Positions 27,619 to 36,824 are shown, counted from the first letter of the stretch. The stretch is 44,838 bases of DNA from Aporhodopirellula aestuarii (GCF_023701485.1 NZ_JAMQBK010000058.1:1-44838); one strand, 5' to 3'. A program made the numbers and translations. Notes: generated by a model from the letters alone, not told the origin.

Positions 27619-28977
27619 TCATTTCGAGACTTGTTTTTTTGCCATCGGGTGTTCTTGATCGGGTAACCATGCCGCGAGTTCTTCCTTGATCGCAGTGAAT
27701 GAAGGGTCCATCGCTAGGTTCTTCCATTCGTACGGATCCTGGAGCACGTCGTACAGTTCTTCACCCCCGTCAGCGTATCGGATGTAGCGATGCGTTTCCG
27801 TTTTAACGGAGTGATTGCCACGGCCATGCGTCGTGATCGCTGGAAATCGCCACTCCGCTTTCGGATCTTTCAACAGTTCCGTGATGCCGTGGCCGCTGAC
27901 ATGACTAGGTGTTGCGATTCCTGTCAATTCACACAGCGTCGGGTAGAGAGACATTAAATCGACGGGGCGATTGCATCGCGTCCCGGGTGTTGTGACGCCG
28001 GGAACGACCCAAATCAGCGGCGTCCGAGTGGTTTCCTCCCACAAAGCAAACTTTCGCCAGTGTTCCTTTTCGCCGAATGACCAACCGTGATCGCTCCACA
28101 AGCAAATGATGGTGTTGTCCGCGTTGGGGCTCGCGTCGAGTGCATCGAGCAATCGTCCGAGATTCATGTCCGTGTAGGCACAGGTTGCCAAGTAAGACTG
28201 AATGGCCGCTTTCCAACGACCGCTTTTGAGCAACTTGGCATGATCCCCATCGGGCTTCGCCATCTTCACTCCTGACGGAGGAACATCATCGAGGTCGTTT
28301 TCGATATGCGGTGGCAGCTCAATCGTCTCAAGCGGAAATGCGTCGTAGTACTTGCGAGGAACCACAAACGGCAGGTGCGGCTTGTACAGACCGCAAGCCA
28401 CGAAGAAAGGCTGATCGCTCTCTTTTTCGATTCGTTCGATGCAGTAATCTACCGCATGCCAATCGAGCAGATCATCGTCCTTGAGCTTCGGATGCGTGAC
28501 GTCGTCATGGAAGCCATCCATCTTCTTAACACCGGGACCGTTGCTGCTCAACCCGCTCGTGGACATGTATTCCGTCCATTCGCTGGGGTGATACTTCATC
28601 GAATGATAGATCTTTCCGGCGCCAGCGACGTGATAACCGGCTCGGAGGAATTGCGCACTCAACCCATCGCCCGCCGGCTGATACTGTTTCCACGCGTGGC
28701 CGTTGTAGTAACATCCCGTCGTCCATGGACGGCGACCACCCATCAGCGCGCACCGTGACGGCTCGCATGCCGGAACCGCACAATGCGCATTGGTAAAAGT
28801 AACTCCACGTTCGGCGAGCCGATCGAAGTTCGGCGTTCTCGCTTGCGGGTTTCTATCTAAATGTGTCAGCCAATGATTCAAATCATCAACCGCGATGAAC
28901 AACACGTTGGGTCGATCCGCAGCGGTCGCGCAGGTGGACAAGCAACAGAGAACGGCGAGCATAAAAAGTCGGTTCAT
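27619..28977 (-). CDS. Exported type I sulfatase (iduronate-2-sulfatase-like)
   Basis: A 452-residue sulfatase with a signal peptide ending at CATAA (residue 20). The metal-binding DD is at D31-D32 in LFIAVDDLNHW. The formylglycine motif C-x-P-S-R is CEPSR with C71, followed by the expected downstream Gly-Arg stretch (ALMGGRRPW). DHGWSFGEKEHWRK supplies the conserved Asp, His and Lys of the active site. The enzyme needs Cys71 oxidised by a formylglycine-generating enzyme, which is not encoded here. It would remove sulfate esters from polysaccharides in the periplasm or outside the cell; planctomycetes carry many of these for algal glycans. The GH28-type gene upstream on the same strand (about 215 bp away) suggests a shared substrate class. 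Confidence 0.94.
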   Translation of the reverse strand: MNRLFMLAVLCCLSTCATAADRPNVLFIAVDDLNHWLTHLDRNPQARTPNFDRLAERGVTFTNAHCAVPACEPSRCALMGGRRPWTTGCYYNGHAWKQYQPAGDGLSAQFLRAGYHVAGAGKIYHSMKYHPSEWTEYMSTSGLSSNGPGVKKMDGFHDDVTHPKLKDDDLLDWHAVDYCIERIEKESDQPFFVACGLYKPHLPFVVPRKYYDAFPLETIELPPHIENDLDDVPPSGVKMAKPDGDHAKLLKSGRWKAAIQSYLATCAYTDMNLGRLLDALDASPNADNTIICLWSDHGWSFGEKEHWRKFALWEETTRTPLIWVVPGVTTPGTRCNRPVDLMSLYPTLCELTGIATPSHVSGHGITELLKDPKAEWRFPAITTHGRGNHSVKTETHRYIRYADGGEELYDVLQDPYEWKNLAMDPSFTAIKEELAAWLPDQEHPMAKKQVSK

Positions 28978-29192
28978 TCGTCAAACCAGATAGGTGTGAG
29001 GCGGGCAACGGAGGCGGGATCCTCGCCGACAAAACGATCGTCACGCTAGCATCGCTGTCGCTGCCGAACGTTCATCGTCGAACAGATCATTCCAAATGAT
29101 ATCGTGGAATGGTCGCAAGATTCTCGTTTTCTGGACCTCAGACCACGAGAAAATCCGAGTCGAAGCTTTCTGTTTGCGTGCGTTAACATTCG

Positions 29193-30692
29193 TTATGGCT
29201 GAAGGATCAGGTTGTCGACGAACCCGTTCGTATTCAACTGATCTTCGGTGAGCGGTTTGCCGTTGAGGATCACGTTCTGAAACAACACGTTTTCAATGTG
29301 ATGGTCCGCGTCACCACCGACCAGTTCCACCCGCAGCGGATCGCCCTTGGCCTCGATGTCCTTGAAAAACACATTTTCGATGCGTCCGAAACCCTCATCA
29401 TGACTCCATCTCGATTTGCCAATCCATAACGAGATGAGATTGCGGGCTTCCTCAATTCGAATGTCCTCAAAACTGACATCACTGACACGGGCCGAGTCGC
29501 TGTGAAAGATCCGCATCGACCATTCTCGCCCCTGATCGTGAATCACGTCGCAATCGGTAAACAACACATCGGTGACGTTCTCTCTGATTTCGGCCCCGAT
29601 GCTTAAAGCGTGGGCGACCTGATTCCACAGCACACATCGCTGGGCGAGGATTCGTTTTGCTTCTCCCTGTCCCTTGTCGGTCTTCACCACGATCAGATCA
29701 TCGAGAGTTCGAATAAAACAGTCTTCGACCGTCACGTCTCGGCTGTTGCAGATGTCGACTCCATCAGAATTCGCTCGGTACCCGATTATCTTGAGATGGT
29801 GCACCCAAACTCGATCGGATTGGCGAATCGGCAGGTTCCACGTACTCGAATCTCGCAGAATCACTCCCGAGACCGTGATGTCGGAACCATTGACGTAGAC
29901 GAGATTTCGGGCGTGCGTGGGGCACCCACTGGCATCAATGATGCCACGTCCACGCAGGGATATGTTTTTGCCACGCAGTTCGATCGAAGGCGTGTAGTTG
30001 CGGAGTCCCGTCTCGGGATTCACGCGATACTCCTCTTCCGGTCCGATCCCCGCACGCAGGATCGCACCGCCGGCCACGTACAATGTCTCACCATCACGGA
30101 CGACCAAACGATTGATTTCGTGGATGCCCGGGCCATAGAAGATGACATTTGGATCGTCGGGATCGGGAATATCCGTTTCGATCGGATTCGCAAACAGATG
30201 CAGCGACCGAACCCATTCGCCGTTGATCTCCAGCGTCAAATTCGCGGGCGAGGAAAGCGTGAACGATATCGATCGGCCATGGAACTCCGCGGAAATGCCC
30301 GCCGACGTTGGCAGTATTTTTGCCGAGGTCACGGTTTCAGGCACCGTCACCGTCACGGTGACAGTACCTTGCATATCGAACGAGGCAAACGCGGCGGTAT
30401 CGTAGAAGTTCGCTGAGTTTTTTTTGTCATCCATCGCCCGCCAACGCCGGGCCGCGTCCGCGGGGGCGACTTTGGCGAGATAGACGGGAACCGCATGACC
30501 GTCAACCGAGACTTGATACTCGGAACTCGTTTCTTCGCCGGGTGGGGCGGGATACACGACGACTCGACCGATCGGCTCTTCAGCAACGACCGATATGGCG
30601 GTCCAACCACTGAGCAGAACACCCCCTAGCAGGAATGGCAGAGCGGGCAAGAAAAACGTGTTTCCAGCCGGCGTTGAATCCGCTCGGTTCAT
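29193..30692 (-). CDS. Exported glycoside hydrolase family 28-like protein (polygalacturonase type)
   Basis: A 499-residue right-handed beta-helix protein. A signal peptide spans about 12-38 (FFLPALPFLLGGVLLSGW, cleavage near VVAEE). An N-terminal beta-sandwich region (about 45-160) precedes the helix. The GH28 signatures are NSDGVDI (the family's NTDG) and RTLDDLIVVK (the DD pair), so both catalytic Asp positions appear kept. GH28 enzymes hydrolyse galacturonan-type polysaccharides by inversion. Later coils contain repeated ENVLFQNV and ENVFFKDI units. The pairing with the sulfatase gene suggests degradation of a sulfated, uronic-acid-rich glycan; this is inference. Confidence 0.88.
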   Translation of the reverse strand: MNRADSTPAGNTFFLPALPFLLGGVLLSGWTAISVVAEEPIGRVVVYPAPPGEETSSEYQVSVDGHAVPVYLAKVAPADAARRWRAMDDKKNSANFYDTAAFASFDMQGTVTVTVTVPETVTSAKILPTSAGISAEFHGRSISFTLSSPANLTLEINGEWVRSLHLFANPIETDIPDPDDPNVIFYGPGIHEINRLVVRDGETLYVAGGAILRAGIGPEEEYRVNPETGLRNYTPSIELRGKNISLRGRGIIDASGCPTHARNLVYVNGSDITVSGVILRDSSTWNLPIRQSDRVWVHHLKIIGYRANSDGVDICNSRDVTVEDCFIRTLDDLIVVKTDKGQGEAKRILAQRCVLWNQVAHALSIGAEIRENVTDVLFTDCDVIHDQGREWSMRIFHSDSARVSDVSFEDIRIEEARNLISLWIGKSRWSHDEGFGRIENVFFKDIEAKGDPLRVELVGGDADHHIENVLFQNVILNGKPLTEDQLNTNGFVDNLILQP

Positions 30693-30787
30693 CGATCAAC
30701 CCCGTTTGGTTGCTGGACGGGTTTGCAAGTCGGTATGCCTGACCGGCCCCACCGGATTGCTGCCTCAACCACGAGGGACCTCGGTCG

Positions 30788-31468
30788 TTATTTCGCGCGG
30801 CTGAACGTCGCGACGTGGTTGTTCATGTTGAAGTGCAGATACGGTAGCGCGTGGATGCGGTTGGCTAACGATCGATTGTGATGCGGAACGGCGGACTCGA
30901 ACTGGAGCCCATACTTTTCACTCAAGTCGATCGGTGAGTTGAGGAGACGTTGGGGCAGCAGGACGACCAATTTGCCATCGGGGTGCAAATGTTTCGCCGC
31001 CCCACCGAACAAGTCTTCGACGAAGTGCAACGACGTGCACCACTGTTTGTCATCCGATGCGAACGAACCTTCGAACAATGGCGGATAACTGACGATGTAA
31101 TCGAAGAGTTCTCCCTCGACGGCGGCGTACATGTCGCTTTGTTTGACCGTCACGTTTTTGACGTTGTGAGTTTCGCAATTTTGCCGCGTGTTCTCGATCG
31201 CCTGCGGACTGATATCGACTGCCGTGACGTGATCGCTTTTGAGCGCCGCGAACAAAGTGATCACACCTGAACCACAACCAACGTCCAACACTTTTTTGCC
31301 AGCGGCGATGAAATCAACCAAGTGATGTTCACTATCGAGCGGTTTATAAACACCCGGCAGGACACGCAGCTTGCGACCGTCGAGCGTGATGCTCGGCAGC
31401 ATGCGGCTGACCATACCGCAGTACGGGTAATAAATCGAAAAAAGTGTTTTCTGAATGATTGGTAACAT
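30788..31468 (-). CDS. SAM-dependent methyltransferase, small-domain (MTS) type
   Basis: A 226-residue methyltransferase. Motif I is VLDVGCGSGVITLF (near residue 60), the SAM-binding acidic residue is in VTAVDISPQAIENTRQN, and the catalytic-type motif IV is SYPPLF, a variant of the NPPY/NPPF signature of enzymes that methylate amide nitrogens or nucleobases (HemK/PrmC, RsmC, TrmN6). The Asn is replaced by Ser-Tyr, so the exact reaction is unclear. An N-terminal extension (SIYYPYCGMVSRMLP) may bind the substrate. The gene follows the epimerase gene by 8 bp, so both probably share a transcript. Confidence 0.85.
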   Translation of the reverse strand: MLPIIQKTLFSIYYPYCGMVSRMLPSITLDGRKLRVLPGVYKPLDSEHHLVDFIAAGKKVLDVGCGSGVITLFAALKSDHVTAVDISPQAIENTRQNCETHNVKNVTVKQSDMYAAVEGELFDYIVSYPPLFEGSFASDDKQWCTSLHFVEDLFGGAAKHLHPDGKLVVLLPQRLLNSPIDLSEKYGLQFESAVPHHNRSLANRIHALPYLHFNMNNHVATFSRAK

Positions 31469-31476
31469 CTGGCGAT

Positions 31477-32505
31477 CTACCCAGCCTTTCGCTCGGTTGC
31501 GGGCGAGATCAAGTTTTGACTTGCCGCCCAGTCCAACGCGATCTTGATGCCGTCACGGAAATCGGTCTTCGGTTCGTAGCCGAGTTTTTCTTGCGCCTTC
31601 GCGATCGAAAAATCCAGATTCAACGCCAGGAATTTGATGCGGGCATTGGTCAACAACGGGGCTTCGGTAGCCCCTCGCATTTTTGCAAACCCTTCGATGA
31701 AGCCGACCGCACTCCGGGCCAACCACTCCGGTACCTTCTTCGGCATCGGCAGTCCCATGTAATCAGCGATCGCACCCACAAACTCTTCACGCGAAACCAG
31801 CCGTCCGTCGCGGATGTTGAATGTCTCGCCGATCGCCGCTTCCTTCTCGAGAGCAAGCATGATCGCGTCGACGAGGTTTCCGGCATAGGTATTATTGAGC
31901 ATCTTCTTGCCGTCACCGATCAACTTCATTTGGCCGGCGGCGAGACGTTCGATTATGCGTGGCACGACGTGACGATCGCCGGGTCCGTAAATGAAACCGG
32001 GGCGAATGATCGTGGCGGGAAAGTTGTCTTCTTTGATCGTCCGATTGAGCAACACCTCGGCTTCGGCTTTGGTTGCCGTATAACCGTCGAGGCCAGCGAG
32101 ATCCGGTGGCGTCGTCTCATCGGTTCCGTAATGATGAGTTGCGGAATAGACGCCGAGCGAACTGATCTGCACCCATCGTTTGAGTTGTGCCTGTTTGCGA
32201 GCGGCGATCAGCATCGCTTCGAGCGCGACGACGTTGATCGCGCGGAATTTTTCGGCGGGCCCCCAGTCGCCGACATGGGCCGCCGTGTTGACGACGTAAT
32301 CAACTCCTTCGAGTGCCCCGGGCAAGGTCTCTGGGTCGGCCAGATCGGCCTCATACAGTTCAACATCGAGCCCCTCAAAAGCTTCCCGGTTGCTCGTCGG
32401 CCGCACCATGGCACGGATCGAATAGCCGTCCTGCAACGCACGGGCAATTAACAAACTGCCCACCATCCCCGTCGCACCCGTGACCAATATTCTCCCTTGA
32501 GGCAT
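31477..32505 (-). CDS. NAD(P)-dependent epimerase/dehydratase (extended SDR)
   Basis: A 342-residue cytoplasmic Rossmann-fold enzyme. The dinucleotide motif TGATGMVG starts at residue 9 (ILVTGATGMVG), the catalytic pair is Y-x3-K in DGYTATKAEAE, and the Ser partner is in VQISSLGVYS. The tail (about 250-340) is the variable substrate-binding lobe. The pattern ILVTGATGMVGSLLIARAL with AHVGDWGP resembles 3-beta-hydroxysteroid/dihydroflavonol reductase-like members rather than UDP-sugar epimerases, but the substrate is not known. The stop lies 8 bp before the methyltransferase start, so the pair is likely an operon with this gene first. Confidence 0.9.
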   Translation of the reverse strand: MPQGRILVTGATGMVGSLLIARALQDGYSIRAMVRPTSNREAFEGLDVELYEADLADPETLPGALEGVDYVVNTAAHVGDWGPAEKFRAINVVALEAMLIAARKQAQLKRWVQISSLGVYSATHHYGTDETTPPDLAGLDGYTATKAEAEVLLNRTIKEDNFPATIIRPGFIYGPGDRHVVPRIIERLAAGQMKLIGDGKKMLNNTYAGNLVDAIMLALEKEAAIGETFNIRDGRLVSREEFVGAIADYMGLPMPKKVPEWLARSAVGFIEGFAKMRGATEAPLLTNARIKFLALNLDFSIAKAQEKLGYEPKTDFRDGIKIALDWAASQNLISPATERKAG

Positions 32506-32948
32506 TCTCGTCTTCCAATCTTATGAACCGGCGGTTTGAATTCGTTGCAGCAGGTCGGCCGGGGTCGGTCAGCACGACAGCCAATTGGGTGCTAGCCACG
32601 GTTCCAACGTGCAACCGGGGCGATTGCCCAAACGGCCAATGAGAGTCCACCCGATCTATCCCACCTGCCTGCTCTGAGGACACTGTAATAGGCAAGGTGC
32701 GAAGGCAGAATAGACCAACCCGCTTTCCGGGACGGTTTTTTGGCCCAAACAGCGTCAAAAGCCCTCTTCCGAGGCGATTCCTCGCTCAGGAACCGAGGCC
32801 TCCAACCCGGCCAGACGCTACCGGCGGGCGTCGCCGACGCTAGAAAAACGCACGTCCGCAACAAACCGCCCACTTTCAGAGCGGTCGCATTTCCGTCACG
32901 CGGGATTCGGTTGCGATCGCGGCAGGCACTCCCACCGCGGATCGCCGA
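32506..32948. other. Intergenic region upstream of the epimerase operon
   Basis: 443 bp between the BBP7 stop and the epimerase start, both on the minus strand, so it should carry the epimerase promoter. Overlapping short frames on both strands (for example 32592-32873 minus) have no protein-like pattern. No repeat or strong terminator was found. Confidence 0.45.
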
Positions 32949-34907
32949 TTAATAAACGTGGCGGATACCGAAATGGATGCCTTGCAACACAAACGTCTCG
33001 TCCACGGGAGTGCTGCGAGGCGTGTCCACGGTATTGTCCGGATCCATCACTCCCGACAACCGGATTGCGTCCGTCATCGCGATGATGTTGTAACCGAACG
33101 TGACGTCATACCGTGGGTACTTGTGCCATCCGATCGACATGTCGAACTCAGGAGCCCAACCGAAGGTGTTGTCCGAATACGTACCGCTGTTGGCGTCACT
33201 GATCAGCAATCCCGAATCACTGACTGAAGCAGGCGGAATATCTGTGGTGATCACCGACTGTCCGCGAAGTTCCGCCTTCCGACGGACTTGGCCGAAGCCG
33301 ACCTTGCCGAGCCAATCGAAACTCCAGCAACCTTCGCGGTAGCGACCTGCGATCCCGAGCTGTCCGCCATGAAATTCATTGAGCGTGTCAAACGAATCCG
33401 ATGTGGTCAGGTTTGTTCCGATCGCATCCGGAAACGGATCTTGCGTCTTGGTGCTCGACGTCGACAACTGCAAGTCTTCTTGCAACCGCATGTATTGATA
33501 GCCGTAGAACACGTCGAACGTGGTCCCCAATCCGCCGGTCCAAAACTGACGAACCGAAACATCACCGCCAAACACATTGCTGCTCGCCGAGGCACTCACC
33601 GAACCGAAGCGGCCGAAGTTTTCGGTCGAGTCGGGAAAGGCGATCAAGATCGCATCGGCGGCGCCATTGGTCGTGGTCGGAACCGCCAGAATGCCTCCGC
33701 TATCGATGGCTTCGCGGGCAGCGAACGAGTCACTCGATTCCGTTGCCGTCCATCCCCGAAACACGAGGCTGCGACATTGTTGATTGTCGAGCCAGGTGCC
33801 AAGCGTCAAACGGCCACCTGCGGTCAACTCATTAAAAAAGTTTTCGCCGCCAAAGAGCGTCGTCGCCCCGGGCAACTCGCCCGCAACACCGCCGAGTGTG
33901 CCCTCGGGACTGGTCGTGATCAGCGACGGAATCAGATCACCTTCGCGGAACAACAACAGCAGTTCAAACGAGGCAAACCAACGGCACGGATCAAACGATA
34001 GCGACGCGTTTGCGTGGTGAAGGTAATGACCGTAGTGACCGCAACTGTCACATCCGTCATCGCAGTAGCCATCGCAACCGCCGTAGAGGCCGTCGCAGCT
34101 GCCGCATCCCGCTCCGCCACAAGAGTCACAGCTCACGCCATACTCGCCTTCCCAATGTTCTCCGGTCCAACCCATCGCACCCGACCCAACAACATTTTCT
34201 TCGATCCACTCGCCACCGGCACGTTGGTGTTGAATCAGCGTGGTGCGTCCGTGCCCTCGGCTCGCGGTGGGTCGCATGCCTGATGGATTGAGCTGGCTAC
34301 CGATCACGCGGCGGTTTTGGGGAGCGTGCAAGACCCGAGGAGCGGTCTCGATTCGGTGCGGTGCCTCGAACGAAGCCGGTTGGACGATCGGGCTGTCGAC
34401 CGAACCGTTCGCGGTTAAGGCCCGGTCACTCGAGTCGAGACGGCTCAACCGGATCGCTTTCGGATTTCTGACTTCTCGCAGTTGCGGCGTCGTGGTTGAC
34501 CGGCGATGGGCTTCCGACGAATCGGACGTCGCGTGCACGCGAGCCGTGTTGCGCCGCACCATCGAAGGCAGCGGTTTCAGCGAGATCGGCTCAACCAGAC
34601 CTTGCGCGGTATTCTCATCGGCACCGTCCTCCGCTGCCTCCGGTGCTGCATACTGCGTCGAGACCGGTTGGGTGCGAACGGTGGGTGGCGGCGTCGATGG
34701 CCCAACGGGATTGTATGTCCCACGATCAGGTCGTTTTGTACGAACCTGCGCCGTCGCGGTGGCCGGGACCAAAACCAAACCGGCGAGGAGGAATCCGAGC
34801 ATCATGCCACCCCGAGCGACGCAAGAATCGATGGCCGATCCGCTGGTCGGGCGAGACACACAGCACGCGAACATTCGTTCGGATAGTTGGTTCATCACAG
34901 AGTTCAT
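32949..34907 (-). CDS. BBP7-type outer-membrane beta-barrel protein
   Basis: A 652-residue planctomycete outer-membrane protein. A signal peptide core MMLGFLLAGLVLVPATATAQ begins at residue 35; the 34 residues before it make a long n-region and a later Met may be the true start. Residues about 60-250 are a Pro/Thr/Arg-rich low-complexity linker. Around residues 262-303 is a Cys- and Gly-rich block (CDSCGGAGCGSCDG, YCDDGCDSCGHYGHYLHH). The rest is a barrel of alternating strands (FASFELLLLFREGD, FDVFYGYQYMRLQ, YDVTFGYNIIAMTD) that ends in a C-terminal aromatic Tyr (HFGIRHVY), as outer-membrane barrels do. BBP7 family function is unknown; a porin-like or surface role is inferred. Confidence 0.87.
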   Translation of the reverse strand: MNSVMNQLSERMFACCVSRPTSGSAIDSCVARGGMMLGFLLAGLVLVPATATAQVRTKRPDRGTYNPVGPSTPPPTVRTQPVSTQYAAPEAAEDGADENTAQGLVEPISLKPLPSMVRRNTARVHATSDSSEAHRRSTTTPQLREVRNPKAIRLSRLDSSDRALTANGSVDSPIVQPASFEAPHRIETAPRVLHAPQNRRVIGSQLNPSGMRPTASRGHGRTTLIQHQRAGGEWIEENVVGSGAMGWTGEHWEGEYGVSCDSCGGAGCGSCDGLYGGCDGYCDDGCDSCGHYGHYLHHANASLSFDPCRWFASFELLLLFREGDLIPSLITTSPEGTLGGVAGELPGATTLFGGENFFNELTAGGRLTLGTWLDNQQCRSLVFRGWTATESSDSFAAREAIDSGGILAVPTTTNGAADAILIAFPDSTENFGRFGSVSASASSNVFGGDVSVRQFWTGGLGTTFDVFYGYQYMRLQEDLQLSTSSTKTQDPFPDAIGTNLTTSDSFDTLNEFHGGQLGIAGRYREGCWSFDWLGKVGFGQVRRKAELRGQSVITTDIPPASVSDSGLLISDANSGTYSDNTFGWAPEFDMSIGWHKYPRYDVTFGYNIIAMTDAIRLSGVMDPDNTVDTPRSTPVDETFVLQGIHFGIRHVY

Positions 34908-35063
34908 TCAACCAAGGTCCATTCCATTGCACGCCGACTCGCCACGATCGGGCGGGTCGGAAGCGTCCGCGCAAAGCAAACGCCCAATACGGGTATCGGG
35001 CGTAAGGGTCAGGACGGTTAAGCGAATCTGGTAAAGTTTACCGGTTAAGTCGTCTCTGCGGGC

Positions 35064-35294
35064 TCAGATCTGGCATCCGCCACCGCAACATCGCGGCTGG
35101 CCGCAGCTTTCTGGCATCCCGCCACCACCGCTCACCGGCAGCGATCGCCCCATCGACGGGGCCGCCGGAACGCTAAGCAATCGCTCGATTTTGTCGCTGC
35201 CACAGTCCGGGCAGGTCGCCTTCTCGTCCGGTGTTCGGACCAGAATTTCCTTGGTTTCATGGCAACGATCGCATTCGTATTCATACAGGGGCAT
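35064..35294 (-). CDS. FmdB-type zinc ribbon protein
   Basis: A 76-residue protein of the FmdB/zinc-ribbon regulatory family. The first 40 residues are the standard domain: MPLYEYECDRCHE with C8 and C11, then TCPDCGSDKIERLLS with C28 and C31, together a four-Cys zinc site. The tail is Gly/Ser/Pro-rich and ends in five more Cys (ESCGQPRCCGGGCQI), a common tail in this family. Family members were first linked to amidase gene regulation but the role here is unknown. ATG at 35294 is preceded by TGAGG. Confidence 0.9.
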   Translation of the reverse strand: MPLYEYECDRCHETKEILVRTPDEKATCPDCGSDKIERLLSVPAAPSMGRSLPVSGGGGMPESCGQPRCCGGGCQI

Positions 35295-35674
35295 CGAACA
35301 ACCTCAGAATGTGGGAGCAAGAGACTTCGGATTGGACATTCTATGGCAAACGTCTACAATATCCAGCGTCGTGCGTCAAAAGCCGCACGGACTCCCACCC
35401 CATTTGGGACGGCAAATAAGACGATTCGTCCGCGTTCGCGGCGATTTAATCGTTTCTCGCCGCTCCTCCCCCCTGTAACATGGCCTTACCGGGTCATTTT
35501 TTGGTAAACGATTGCAGTGCTCGCGGGACGTCGTTCCCAATGTGCCCCGCAATTCCCTCCCGACCGACCCTTCGAAACCGTTTTTGTCTCGAAATTGGCC
35601 CCTCTTCCATCGACGTCAGGCGTCAGGAAAGCAGTCGATTTTGGGCCGACCCTTCTACAACTGGAGAAATTCCC
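35295..35674. other. Divergent spacer upstream of the cupredoxin-like gene
   Basis: 380 bp between divergently transcribed genes, so promoters for both should lie here. The frame of the next gene is open from 35480, but residues before 35675 look non-coding, being Arg-, Ser- and Pro-rich without structure. No repeat or palindrome stands out. Confidence 0.45.
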
Positions 35675-36478
35675 TTGGCGCTCACCCAATCCCCACGTCG
35701 AATCACACGCCTGTTAGCAACTGCCTGTTGCTTGTCCGCGATCATCGGCGGGACCAACGCGGCTTCCGCTCAGGACGCGACGTTGAAAATGCGGTTCGTT
35801 TACGACGGCACGCCACCAGCGGTTGGCAACATCGACCCGAACAAAGACCGTGAGTTCTGCGGAAAGCACGACATCCCCAATGAAAAATTGGTGATCAATC
35901 CCAGCAACAAGGGAATCAAGAACGTCATCGTACACGTGTACACCCGCTCCAGCGGCGACGATTTGCCAAAGACCACCCCGGCAGCCAAAACGCACACGCT
36001 GGCCAACGACGAATGCCGGTTCGAACCGCACGTCGTGATCGCCCAAGCCGGTGACACGCTCAAGATCACCAACCCCGATCCCGTCGGTCACAACGCCAAC
36101 CTGAACTTCATCAAAAACACCGCCCAAAACCTGATGATCCCTTCGGGCCAAGAAAAAGAGATCGCGCTGAAAGAAGAAGAGCCTGCTCCGATTCCAGTCG
36201 ATTGCAACATCCACCCTTGGATGCGTGCCTACGTGGTCGTTCTCGAACACCCGTTTGCCGACGTCAGCGATGAGGACGGCAACATTGTGATCGAAGGATT
36301 GCCTTCCGGTAAAGAAATCACCTTCGCCGTACGTTTCGAAGGCGGAAAATTGGACGAAGTCAAAGTCGGTGGCAAGCCAACCGATTGGAAACGTCAACGC
36401 TTTGAAATCGACCTGAAGTCTGGCGTCAACGACATGGGCGAAATCCTCGTCCCCGCCGACGCAGTTTCAGCCGACTGA
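35675..36478 (+). CDS. Exported cupredoxin-like protein, probable TTG start
   Basis: A 267-residue exported protein. I choose the TTG at 35675 because GGAGA lies about 8 nt upstream and a signal peptide follows at once (ALTQSPRRITRLLATACC, cleavage near ASAQ, residue 33); the ATG at 35480 would add 65 unstructured residues. The cupredoxin-like domain (about 85-190) shows type 1 copper ligands: H139 in PVGHNAN and the cluster C177-x2-H180-x2-M183 in CNIHPWM. A C-terminal carboxypeptidase-regulatory-like strand region (about 195-240) follows (ADVSDEDGNIVIEGLPSG). This resembles the methylamine utilisation protein-like family of planctomycetes. Likely a periplasmic electron carrier or copper binder; the partner is unknown. 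Confidence 0.85.
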   Translation: MALTQSPRRITRLLATACCLSAIIGGTNAASAQDATLKMRFVYDGTPPAVGNIDPNKDREFCGKHDIPNEKLVINPSNKGIKNVIVHVYTRSSGDDLPKTTPAAKTHTLANDECRFEPHVVIAQAGDTLKITNPDPVGHNANLNFIKNTAQNLMIPSGQEKEIALKEEEPAPIPVDCNIHPWMRAYVVVLEHPFADVSDEDGNIVIEGLPSGKEITFAVRFEGGKLDEVKVGGKPTDWKRQRFEIDLKSGVNDMGEILVPADAVSAD

Positions 36479-36824
36479 TTGGCAAACGAAATTTCGATCG
36501 AATCAATCTTCCCCGGACCTGCGTCCCAGTCGCCAACACCCAGCGTCTGGAATCCGACCTGATCCGGTGGAAGATGAGATCGATCAACAACATCAAAATG
36601 GTTGCCGTGTGGTTCTGCGGTAACCATTTCAAACTCAACGTATCGCTCGATCCTCCCGTGCAGAGGATCGGGTAACGCGAAGAGAAGATCGAGCGTCACG
36701 CTCGCCAACCCCAAAAAACGAACCGCCCCCGCCTCCCCACCCGACGATCCTGCCCCGCCTCCCCACCCGACGATCCTGCCCCGCCTCCCACGTCGATTCG
36801 GGTTCCCGCCCGGATGCCCTGCCC
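36479..36824. other. Intergenic region with a possible minus-strand frame
   Basis: 346 bp between two plus-strand genes. About 36480-36700 reads on the minus strand as a rather protein-like frame (for example DPLHGRIERYVEFEMVTAEPHG), part of a longer open frame at 36394-36984 that runs antisense into both neighbours. It has no start I trust and no known motif, so I do not call it a gene. A tandem repeat at 36731-36789 is listed separately. Confidence 0.4.
36731..36789. repeat. 26-bp direct tandem repeat
   Basis: Two perfect copies of a 26-bp C-rich unit (36731-36756 and 36757-36782, starting GCCTCCCCACCCGACGATCC) plus the first 7 bases of a third. It lies 35 bp upstream of the DUF1592 gene. 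Confidence 0.85.

Noticed and set aside
29115..29155. TTCTCGT/ACGAGAA inverted pair upstream of the sulfatase gene as an operator
   Set aside because: Only seven bases per arm with a long spacer; no related site is seen elsewhere in the window.
31459..32451. 330-codon plus-strand frame opposite the epimerase gene
   Set aside because: Antisense shadow; the minus frame has the full SDR motif set.
34240..35034. 264-codon plus-strand frame opposite the BBP7 gene
   Set aside because: Antisense shadow of a strong gene; the BBP7 frame has signal peptide and barrel pattern.
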